This document shows, one piece after another, positions 56,301 through 61,450 of a DNA stretch of 64,000 nt. The notes below the pieces were generated by a model that saw only the letters and a list, made by a program, of their open reading frames with translations, ran no database searches and was not told the DNA's origin. The position numbers were made by a program, and so were the translations under genes. Positions within the stretch are counted from its first letter, which is position 1. Every line of letters starts with the position of its first letter. This DNA comes from Haliclona indistincta (taxonomy: Eukaryota > Porifera > Demospongiae > Haplosclerida > Chalinidae), in the NCBI GenBank assembly GCA_964017065.1, contig OZ024783.1, forward strand, positions 10,568,885 to 10,632,884, in the 5' to 3' direction.

Positions 56301-57314
56301 ACGCGAATGACGTAGTTAGCAACCGATGACGTCAAGCACGTTGTCAAAATGGCGAATCTCGACTTTGAGTATGATCCTGATCTTGACGATTTTCAGCCAC
56401 CGGCCAAGAAAAGAGCTAAGAAGGTGAAAGATCGTTTCGGGAAGCCAACTTCTGAGGAAGAAATAGCCAAACCGGCGAAGGGTTTTGTGCCAGAAAACAC
56501 TAAGAAGAACAACTCTTGGGCGTTGAAAGTTTTTAACGATTGGAAGAGTCAGAGGAGTACCGAGGATGGTGAGCAATGTCCAGATGATCTACTTGAAAAC
56601 CCAGACGTAACAAAGCTGAACTATTGGCTTTCTCGGTTTGTGGCAGAGGTCAGGCGGGCGGATGGTAACACATATCCTCCTAGAACTATTAGTCAACTTT
56701 TAGCTGCCCTTCAAAGAAGAATGCTGGAGAATAACCCTAATGCTTCCAAGTTTTGTGACAATAATATTCATTGTGTTAATCACAGTACCTATTAGTGTTA
56801 GAAGACTCGAGTAACATAAAAGAAGCGTGTGACTGCGCATGTATTAAGCTTTTTGGTAGGGTTGGCTTTAAACTTTTACCTCCTCCTTTTTTACTTTATG
56901 GAGGATTTGTCATGTGGGTAATGTGACTTTACTATGTAAAGCACATGACTTCCTGGAAAATATGCGATATTCCCTAGGGAATATACATATTCCCTAGGGA
57001 TTTCTGATATTAGACAGGAAATCACATGGCTTTTTTGCATATTGCACTGGAGTCACCTGATCTCCAGGGAAATATGCTCTATAAACTGTGAGCAGTGCCG
57101 TTGATCTAAAGGCCTGCTATGATACAACTTGCTATAAGCACCATATCGTACTACAATACAGTCACAACCAACAATTATTTCTCACCTTATACAGCCTGAC
57201 CACACCTTCTTCCACAGCCCACTACAATGTTGGTTAGCGTGGCTCTGTTGCCTAGCGACTGGATTACAAGCCAGTGCTTGCAGACATACAAATAACCATT
57301 GGAAGCACTCTGTC
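32393..57314 (-). CDS. ATM: ATM-like checkpoint kinase gene, N-terminal and middle solenoid, 25 exons, partial
   Basis: Exons (5' to 3'): 57186-57314, 47301-47361, 46968-47035, 46682-46918, 46506-46607, 45952-46051, 45753-45814, 45603-45702, 44639-44788, 44155-44295, 43666-43740, 43367-43517, 42724-42929, 42621-42656, 42460-42542, 41854-42036, 40781-40911, 40521-40732, 40147-40317, 39636-39793, 39146-39392, 38078-38317, 32908-33201, 32577-32654, 32393-32422 (into the gap). Phases fit at every junction, giving about 1148 residues. Recalled ATM signatures match in order: [11 protein letters not shown] with [115 protein letters not shown] senses DNA double-strand breaks and signals to checkpoints; this part is the HEAT-repeat solenoid. 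The FAT, kinase and FATC parts, and the first exons, are not in view. Introns are full of repeats. The donor after 46968 is GC rather than GT. Confidence 0.88.
34085..34320. repeat. Perfect short palindromes within an ATM intron
   Basis: GATAGCACTGCAGTGCTATC (about 34189-34208) and GCTGCATCACCATGGTGATG with CAGC (34219-34242) are perfect palindromes in tandem. No gene seen. Confidence 0.6.
34485..34709 (+). pseudogene. Transposase-like remnant (YqaJ-transposon type), fragment
   Basis: The frame has [20 protein letters not shown] followed by [15 protein letters not shown]. This resembles the region C..GH...W.SQP........GN found near the start of transposases from animal transposons that also carry a YqaJ nuclease (ISL2EU type), from memory. 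About 75 codons, no complete domain; relic lying in the 4.9-kb ATM intron. Confidence 0.35.
34918..35551 (+). pseudogene. Retroelement gag-like relic with Cys-rich zinc motifs
   Basis: The frame at 34918-35340 reads [34 protein letters not shown] and [16 protein letters not shown]. After a frame change at about 35310 it continues [20 protein letters not shown] and [16 protein letters not shown], a CCCH-like plus zinc-knuckle arrangement typical of gag-like proteins of sponge and cnidarian retroelements. The coding direction is clear, but the frame is broken and no polymerase follows. Confidence 0.5.
35552..36739. other. No intact gene; possible solo LTR and transposon debris
   Basis: 35690-35900 has a promoter-like TGTATAAAGGCAGCAG and a downstream region that could be part of a retroelement LTR, but no second copy is present. 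36093-36560 carries short plus-strand frames without recognisable domain. Confidence 0.3.
36740..37484 (+). pseudogene. YqaJ-type exonuclease remnant (transposon cargo)
   Basis: From about 36942 the frame reads [20 protein letters not shown], then [14 protein letters not shown]. After a small frameshift near 37050 it continues [38 protein letters not shown] and [14 protein letters not shown]. This is the catalytic core pattern of YqaJ/lambda-exonuclease nucleases (SPDG; E.KCP; Y..Q.Q...). The E-x-K segment is exactly where the frameshift falls, so the catalytic centre is lost. Stops break the upstream part. Such nucleases are carried by ISL2EU-type DNA transposons. It lies in the ATM intron, antisense to the gene. 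Confidence 0.6.
37408..37602 (-). pseudogene. THAP zinc-finger domain, N-terminal part
   Basis: From an ATG at 37602 the product starts [20 protein letters not shown], with SFHSIPVI and [13 protein letters not shown]. This fits the THAP pattern C-x4-C...FHxIP...W..A..R at the start of animal DNA transposases. The later C-x2-H is missing, because the frame stops after 65 residues. It overlaps the end of the YqaJ relic on the opposite strand, so the two are either convergent fragments or the THAP piece is a first exon. Confidence 0.55.
37866..38041. mobile_element. Small MITE in ATM intron
   Basis: Left end ACTATTATTAGCGGGTACTA and right end, as complement, ACTATTATTGGCGGGTACAA, with inner GCTAAATT/AATTTAGC blocks. 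About 176 bp. Confidence 0.65.
38590..38762. other. Array of consecutive short hairpins
   Basis: In order: TGGAACA/TGTTCCA (about 38593-38612); GTGTAACAA/TTGTTACAC with a 5-nt loop (38632-38654); CCCAATGCA/TGCACTGGG (38663-38686, one wobble); GAGTGGTACAA/TTGTACCACTC with a 5-nt loop (38693-38719); CCATGA/TCATGG (about 38740-38759). The array lies between ATM exons 39146-39392 and 38078-38317. Confidence 0.65.
38925..39075. mobile_element. Palindromic MITE in ATM intron
   Basis: CTCGTGTAACATTGGATTTG...GATGTAAAAATAGACCAC faces its near complement around a CTCGGGCTCCGCCCTCG centre. One arm of the same family lies at 3781-3850. Several 60-80-codon frames on both strands here are artefacts of the palindrome. 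Confidence 0.75.
39901..40103. mobile_element. Harbinger-like MITE, TAA target duplication, in ATM intron
   Basis: Perfect terminal repeats AGCCTAGTTCACAATGAGTC at both ends, with TAA at 39898-39900 and 40104-40106. 203 bp, noncoding. Confidence 0.85.
40323..40483. repeat. TGAG/GGTG tetranucleotide microsatellite in ATM intron
   Basis: GAGTGAGTG and GGTGGGTGG runs. The repeated Thr-His-Ser-Leu reading on the minus strand is an artefact. Confidence 0.95.
41097..41490. repeat. 21-bp minisatellite in ATM intron
   Basis: About 18 units of TAGTTAGTACTCTAGTACTA, with small changes. The 21-bp period keeps both strands open, which explains the two long overlapping frames here. Confidence 0.95.
42112..42300. 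mobile_element. MITE fragment with TACCGTA end
   Basis: TACCGTATAGCGGGAAATTT is followed by TTCGCGAAAAC and ATTCACGAAAATTTTC, a diverged internal inverted pattern. Only one clear end. Confidence 0.4.
44904..45200. mobile_element. MITE with TACC(A/G)TATTTCTTCTA ends in ATM intron
   Basis: Left TACCATATTTCTTCTAAAGA, right complement TACCGTATTTCTTCTATAAA. 297 bp, noncoding. Confidence 0.65.
46058..46437. repeat. GAGT/GGGA microsatellite in ATM intron
   Basis: Almost pure GAGT and GGGA tetranucleotides with minor interruptions. The 169-codon Ser-Leu-Thr-His reading is an artefact. Confidence 0.95.
47042..47229. repeat. GGAT microsatellite in ATM intron
   Basis: About 46 GGAT units starting six bases beyond the acceptor side of the exon at 46968-47035, so the repeat forms the end of the intron. 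Frames over it (MDGW repeats) are artefacts. Confidence 0.95.
47727..47830. repeat. Telomere-like dispersed repeat
   Basis: CCCTAACCCAACACCCTAAC, TTTGCCTAACGGCACCCAGT and AGTATGGACCTAATAG match the 2110-2215 family. Confidence 0.6.
47884..47936 (-). repeat. tRNA-like promoter pair (SINE head or tRNA pseudogene)
   Basis: On the minus strand TAGCTTAGTGGGTA resembles a pol III A box and GGTTCGACC, about 30 bases on, a B box. Flanking stems for a full cloverleaf do not pair, so this is not a functional tRNA gene. Confidence 0.35.
47946..50560. other. Intron DNA, no gene recognised
   Basis: Inside the 9.8-kb ATM intron. Plus-strand frames at 48290-48523 and 49055-49270 have no recognisable domain. 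50340-50440 and 50520-50590 are partial direct repeats (GATCGC...GCGAGGTAAGCAA). Nothing else is supported. Confidence 0.35.
50630..50800. repeat. Inverted copy of the 29925 SINE-like family
   Basis: GCAACTTTCAGCGCTTAG, an (AC)n run, CATGCCCCGTGGCTCC-type sequence and GCCCACCGAGGCATAAT are the complement of the 29925-30060 repeat. Confidence 0.6.
50850..50945. repeat. Cluster of TCGACGAG palindromes
   Basis: GTTGTCTCGACGAGACAAC is a perfect 19-base palindrome, followed by CTCGTCGAGACA and ACTCGTCGAGACAAC and CTCGACGAGTATGC within 80 bp, and CATCCCATTGGGATG just after. Confidence 0.6.
50946..51917. other. Intron DNA, no gene recognised
   Basis: A plus-strand frame ends at 51098 with [11 protein letters not shown]; no domain is seen. 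The rest is AT-rich and unassigned. Confidence 0.3.
51918..52223 (+). pseudogene. Relic of a transposon-borne Ulp1/C48-peptidase-like protein, N-terminal segment
   Basis: The frame reads [40 protein letters not shown] and [15 protein letters not shown] sequence ([20 protein letters not shown]). From memory, a DDI..GRQL.D.HI....LL...FP...GLQ pattern precedes Ulp1-like cysteine peptidase domains in transposon-rich invertebrate genomes. The catalytic part is missing. Confidence 0.3.
52391..52519 (+). pseudogene. Short helical relic, possibly a recombinase core-binding segment
   Basis: 42 codons: [20 protein letters not shown], then [20 protein letters not shown] and a stop. The helical, Lys/Asp-rich pattern recalls the SAM-like core-binding domain of tyrosine recombinases from Crypton- or DIRS-like elements, but it is too short for certainty. 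Confidence 0.2.
52714..52900 (+). pseudogene. PHD-finger fragment
   Basis: [20 protein letters not shown] followed by WYHHSCV and WYCN fits the C4HC3 PHD pattern (C-x-C...C-x2-C...H-x2-C...W.C). No continuous gene surrounds it. PHD fingers often accompany transposon cargo proteins in these genomes. Confidence 0.5.
52965..53360. repeat. 48-bp minisatellite, eight units
   Basis: Units with AGGCCATCCAAATACGACAG and CGGCTGAGGTATAAAAAGAG. The period is 16 codons, so long frames are open on both strands (168 plus, 133 and 142 minus), probably without meaning. Each unit contains TATAAAAAG. Confidence 0.9.
53560..53715. repeat. GGAATAC/GAATCCATAG-rich dispersed repeat
   Basis: Reiterated GGAATACAG, GAATCCATAG and CAGAATACG. 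The same words occur at 56035-56200 and 1980-2010. Noncoding. Confidence 0.4.
53969..54109 (-). pseudogene. U2 snRNA 3' part, copy 1 (5' part replaced by retroelement)
   Basis: 141 bases equal to positions 40 to the end of the U2-like sequence at 55669-55848. They are joined at 54109/54110 to a retroelement 3' end. Its own 3' side has a snap-back: TTCCAGGTGTGG, one base, then CCACACCTGGAA, then a 24-bp palindrome arm to 53906. Confidence 0.8.
54110..54645 (-). pseudogene. 3' end of a U2-targeting non-LTR retrotransposon, copy 1
   Basis: On the minus strand the open part (54343-54645, 101 codons) reads [40 protein letters not shown] and [20 protein letters not shown]. This is the C-terminal pattern after the endonuclease domain of R2/NeSL-type retrotransposons (VGALG.WDP.N...L......Y..L...L..D.I). 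A 233-bp 3' untranslated region follows, ending GGATGAAGGCAC directly before U2 position 40. The element is strongly 5'-truncated. Elements of the Keno and Utopia families are known to insert in U2 genes; the family assignment here is by resemblance only. Confidence 0.65.
54819..54959 (-). pseudogene. U2 snRNA 3' part, copy 2
   Basis: Same 141 bases as copy 1, 850 bp away, joined at the same U2 position to the second retroelement fragment. Followed by the U2 3' flank CTTCCCCTTTGGGGAATACT. Confidence 0.82.
54960..55495 (-). pseudogene. 3' end of the U2-targeting non-LTR retrotransposon, copy 2
   Basis: Appears identical to copy 1, including the 101-codon open part (55193-55495) and the GAATTGACCTGAGCGC junction with the U2 flank. 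Identity and an exact 850-bp offset show tandem duplication rather than two insertions. Confidence 0.65.
55669..55848 (-). ncRNA. U2 snRNA-like sequence, near full length, probably a pseudogene
   Basis: On the minus strand it starts ATTGTTTCTCGGCC, has GGCTAAGATCAAG (stem-loop I region), CTGTTCTTTTGAGTTTAAT and the 3' stem GGTATTGCAGTATTTCCAGG, all in U2 order and spacing, 180 nt. TATAAA lies about 30 bases upstream. The branch-site pairing stretch, normally GTAGTA, reads GTAGAAATA, and the Sm site is not a clear AT4-6G run. Both are nearly invariant in working U2, so this copy is likely nonfunctional. In the spliceosome U2 pairs with the intron branch site. Confidence 0.8.
55849..56348. repeat. 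Hairpin-forming repeats between U2 and the Crypton-like frame
   Basis: GGATATTCCACAGGATTTCC with GGAATATCC (56107-56135) and a second CACAGGAAATCCTGT make nested palindromes. AGAACATGCCCGCGAGGGAT faces ATCCCGACGTGGGCATGTTC (56227-56280). Confidence 0.6.
56349..56795 (+). CDS. Crypton/QRICH1-ZMYM-like N-terminal domain protein, truncated element
   Basis: 148 codons from the ATG at 56349: [20 protein letters not shown], a basic KKRAKK stretch (possible nuclear signal), then [37 protein letters not shown] and [20 protein letters not shown]. The W-x-DWK, L..WL..F..EVR..DG..YPP.TI..L...LQR pattern is the SAM-like core-binding part seen in Crypton-derived proteins (DUF3504 neighbours such as ZMYM and QRICH1). 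The tyrosine recombinase catalytic domain is absent after the stop, so it is either a truncated transposon or a short product of unknown use. The frame itself is clean, which is unusual among the relics here. Confidence 0.55.
   Translation: MANLDFEYDPDLDDFQPPAKKRAKKVKDRFGKPTSEEEIAKPAKGFVPENTKKNNSWALKVFNDWKSQRSTEDGEQCPDDLLENPDVTKLNYWLSRFVAEVRRADGNTYPPRTISQLLAALQRRMLENNPNASKFCDNNIHCVNHSTY
56796..57185. repeat. Intron DNA with CCCTAGGG palindromes
   Basis: GATATTCCCTAGGGAATATA and CATATTCCCTAGGGATTTC (56965-57010) are near-tandem palindromes. The rest is unassigned. Confidence 0.5.
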
Positions 57315-57317
57315 CTG

Positions 57318-58300
57318 GAATAAATAAACAAACAATGAAAAACACAAAATAATATATCAAATATTTAAGTTATAGATAAACTACACCTACCAGGATATAC
57401 ATGAGGCGGCTGGTTAAATAGACACTAATTAATAACTGCCGAGTGTATATCTGGTAAACCAAGGTAGGTGGAGTTTATCTGGTTTGTACTACAATGCGTG
57501 GGTGTCTCTCTACACATGCACATTCTATGCCTCGTGCACAGCAAGATGGCTAGCTACCTAGCTAGGGTCTCCCTGTGCTGTGCTGTATCGAATCTACAAG
57601 TTTTTTCTGATCATTTGTTGAGGAACAGTGAGACTTTGCACATCTCTTGGATTTATTTTTAAGCTCACAACGGTAGTTAGAAGCGTCTTCTTACTTCCCA
57701 AATTCTGAGGCGATGTGTATGGGATTTAGACAACTGGCGGTTCTTTTGATGACACCCACACATTGTAGAACAAATAATAATAACAGTAGACCTTTGTCAA
57801 TCTCAACACTTTAGCATCTTGTTAGAAAGACAAAACAATTATTAACAAATTTGCTTGGCTTATGAAAACATGCATGTGAATTCAGATTAGCGAGGGTCCA
57901 CTGTTGATACTTTAAATAGGGAAATTTTCGTGAGATAAATTTTCGTGAGATAAATTTTTTTATGGTAAAATATTTTTGTGGGTCGACCTGTCCCACAAAA
58001 ATATTTTAACATCGAAATGTTATCAACGTGTATGCAAGCACACACAGCTTCTACACAAAACTGCATTACTATTGCTGCTGAGGCCGAGATAAAATCGTCC
58101 ACCGCCTGCCCGTGTTTCTGTATACCGCGTGTATTATTCATTATTCTAATTAACCGAATTCAATATTTCACAAGCACGAGGAGCTATAAAGCAGAATCTA
58201 TCTACAATAATGCTGGTTAAAGTTTCAGAATAAAACTACTGTTGCCACACTACACTTCACAAGTGGACATTTTGAGTTGTAATAAATGTGTAACTAATGC
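57318..58300. other. No gene recognised; hairpin MITE remnant
   Basis: AAATATTTTTGTGGG facing CCCACAAAAATATTT (57967-58007), with GAAATTTTCGTGAGATAAAT words to the left, suggests a MITE. The exon of ATM preceding 57314 should lie on the minus strand here or further right, but I could not find it. Confidence 0.4.
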
Positions 58301-58302
58301 TA

Positions 58303-58585
58303 ATGTGTGACAAGTGTGAGATGTGGCGTCTTCTATATTTGAAAAGTAAGCTAAAACGACAAGAACTAGAGCAATCATCAGATGGAATGTCCTTTATTGT
58401 AGACCACAGCTCCAAGATTATGAAATGGTACCTCTTTAAAAGATGTCATGTGAAGAACCCATAGAAAACTGTGCTATAGTGCCCAATTTGAGGATATTTG
58501 CGTGTATTGTTCAGGAAAGTTTCCGCCATGGACTGACCACAAGTTTATCCTCAGTGCAGCAATTGTGAAGATAGGCCTCGAATAA
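58303..58585 (+). pseudogene. Relic of a zinc-binding transposon cargo protein
   Basis: Blocks in order but shifting frames: CDKCEMWRLLYLKSKLKRQE; a stop after FKRCHVKNP; then LCYSAQFEDICVYCSG and, after another shift, YPQCSNCEDRPRI. From memory this matches a CxxC...WRL...; YS.GY..IC..C.......YP.C..C...P pattern of proteins carried by invertebrate transposons. Confidence 0.4.
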
Positions 58586-58698
58586 TTTATTGTAAACAAA
58601 AGAAATCAAATAATTTATTGAAAACAAAATAAATCAGCGTAAATGCATCTTGCCTGTACTACAGAGGATACATTTGTACCACAAGTGTACATTTATTC

Positions 58699-59076
58699 TC
58701 CTCTGTAGGATGCTCTGAGTTCAATTGTAAAAAATTGTTGGCCTACGAGTGGCCTCCATCAAATACACAGACTACAACAGTTTTTGACCTGCTAGTTATT
58801 GCTAGTGCAATGTTTAAGAAAAAATTTAGTCAATGGAAGGAAGTTTTAAAACACTCGTTTGTTCATGGAAAAGCTCCCAAGCAATTGGAGACCTTTGACG
58901 TCGGTAGAATTATAGAAATTATTATGCAAGACATGGAATTATGCTCCGAGACTTTCCTACACAAGGAAGCTTGCGGTGTGCCATTATTGGCTATTTATCT
59001 GGCAAGAATGATTGAGTTTGTAAATAGCAAGATGGGACACAATAATATTATCACATGGAGACCGAATATGTTGTAA
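58699..59076 (+). CDS. Unknown open frame, possible exon or transposon-cargo piece
   Basis: An acceptor-like TTCTCCTCTGTAG at 58696-58708 opens into CSEFNCKKLLAYEWPPSNTQ, followed by DLLVIASAMFKKKFSQWKEV and DVGRIIEIIMQDMELCSETF to a stop at 59076. About 125 codons without lesion, helical in character, no family recognised. Confidence 0.35.
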   Translation, partial: SSVGCSEFNCKKLLAYEWPPSNTQTTTVFDLLVIASAMFKKKFSQWKEVLKHSFVHGKAPKQLETFDVGRIIEIIMQDMELCSETFLHKEACGVPLLAIYLARMIEFVNSKMGHNNIITWRPNML

Positions 59077-60400
59077 GAAAAACTGCTAAAAAAGGAAGAA
59101 GTCCAGCTGTCGATGTAGCCGTACTGGATGAACGAGAAGAAAGCAATGAAAAAGCTGGCAACTCTGATGAAACCACATTCGCCATTTTAAGCCATTTCAA
59201 ACCTATCTTGACTGTTAACGAGCATGCTAAAATTAGTTCACGCTAAATGTCTTTAATCGCAAAACGCTAAATTAAGTGGTCGCTAAAAAATACTGGTTTT
59301 AAGGTAGTGTGGTACAAATTGTAAACAAAAGAAATCAAAGGACTGACCACTCTTTCTCTCTTCATACTCTGTGTTTTGTGTACTCTCAACGTAGCAAAAC
59401 CTCATATTCATTCAAAATAATGTCCATGGTAAGAAATAATGGTAATGAACCTCTCTCCCGCATGAATATTGCAAAGAGCGCTGGCCGGGGGACAGTCTCG
59501 CCGGGCCCGACAGTTCAGGAGACCGTCTGGTCACAACCATAGTACCTAGGCGAATCTCCGGCTTCTCCGGAATGCAATGATTAGGACTAGCTCGTCAAAA
59601 TGATGAGAGGCCGTAAAATAATTTGCTGTAACAGTTTCATTAGGAAAGCAGTTTTAAAGCGGTAATCTAATGAGAAAAAGCAACAAAGAAGTATTATGTT
59701 CTTTTCGAAAGGAAAAAGAAATTGTAAAAGAACTACTCCGGTTCAACTCAAGCTACCAGACATGTACTCAACATCTTGTTTGCAGAACAATCAAACTGTC
59801 CTCAACATGGATACTATCCGTTCCGCTGCCTTCTCACAAAGAGTTAATGCACATCCAAATTAGCCACATAATCACTCAAAATAAAGATGAAAATGTGTTT
59901 TCGATGTCCTGTATTCCAGCCACTGCTATGCTGCATTATTAATATTTATTATTATAACAATGGAAGGTAATTGAGCCAAATTAAATAAAGTTTTATCCTA
60001 AATCATCTCCGTTAACAATGCTCTTAATAAACACAGTGTGATATCAATCACAGTAAGGTGGCTAGAGACATGATGATGCCGAGAGACATGATGATGCCGA
60101 GAGACTTGATCGGACAAGGTTGTCATGAAAATACTAAAAAAAGGAAACTATTAAAAGTTGGTTGAAAATGATCAATTCATTCTAGACACACTAGACAACA
60201 ATAATCAGTGGACTTATAGTTCGAGTGAATCAAAACATCACATGTAGTACAATGGCACCTTCATCCCCATCACCATCACTATAAACAAGTCCCTTTTGTC
60301 TGTATTACCCACAGACAGCAATGCAGCACAAAATTTGCTAAGAAAATATTTTGAGAAAGAAATGTTTGTTATCAATGTGTTGACCATATAAAGTGCCAGC
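59077..60400. other. No gene recognised; MITE-like and short frames
   Basis: 59215-59305 carries CGCTAAA words typical of a MITE (also at 37866-38041). Short frames at 59309-59542 and 59670-59942 show no domain. Confidence 0.35.
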
Positions 60401-60419
60401 ACTGCACCTCCCCATGCAA

Positions 60420-60720
60420 AACAAACAAGGTTGTACTAGGTTGTAACAAGGTTGCTCCATGCTTGTAGACAATGAACAAGCTCATGGCCACCTTGTAACA
60501 ACCTTGTTTATGTATGTCATTGGAGAGGGCATTGTCATGACAACCTTGTCATAGCATTGTCACCTAAGAACAATCTTGTAACAACCTTGTTCATGTATGT
60601 CATCAGAGCGGGCATTGTTATAACAACCTTGTCATAACATTGCTGCCTAGGTAACAATTGGCATAGTACTTGTGGCATTGTCATAACAACCTTGTCATTA
60701 CAATGTCAACTAAATAATTA
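60420..60720. repeat. Degenerate ~90-bp repeat rich in AACAACCTTGTC
   Basis: AACAACCTTGTTCATGTATG, GGGCATTGTCATGACAACCT and TCATAACATTG recur three to four times with drift; AACAAGGTTG at 60420-60470 gives an inverted partner. Confidence 0.65.
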
Positions 60721-61450
60721 TTACCTGGCTTGTACTAAAGAACAACCTCAAGATAATTTTTATTGACACCTACTATAATAATATTATTGCCACCTTCCAG
60801 TATAATATAATTATGTCAAGTACATTCTTGCTATGTATACAATCTATAGCTACTATAACCCTGCTTCATCTATTACTTTGTAGGTCAAAATGTGATGTGC
60901 AGTATGTATTTTATGGCTCTCATTTAATTCATGACTATTCTATCACTACACATATGCAGGTTTGAATTTAGTAGTTAATATTATACTTGTTTTTTTAATT
61001 TACTGTAAACAGCTCGCATAGAGATGGTAACATTAATTTTAGCTATCATTATTCATTTTGTAGGTCGCGTGTTCAGTCAATTGTATAATGCCTCATTCAA
61101 GGCATGGATAGGATGGATAGGATTTTTGTGCAATGTCATTGTCATGATTACTCTATTTGCATCTAGGTCAAGCATTCAGTCAATCAAGATGGATCTGTTA
61201 GCAGCACGCAGGATACTTCAACTGTTATAGCTGTTATGATGTCGTCTGCATTATAAACATGATTGTACTGAATTTCAATGATTGTTTCTAACTTGAACTT
61301 CCTAATTTCCATACTGTTGCATGGTATTTGTCAAGAACTGCTAGTGAGAATATCAAGGGAGGCATTAGAAGGCATGCATTTACGATAATTTTACATAATG
61401 ACAATTTGAATACATTAATCAGTATCCGCTATATGCATATCGCACTATAG
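60721..61450. other. No gene recognised (3' flank of the transposase gene)
   Basis: AT-rich. A hydrophobic 68-codon plus-strand frame at 61024-61230 is not recognisable. It lies downstream of the minus-strand transposase gene. Confidence 0.35.
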
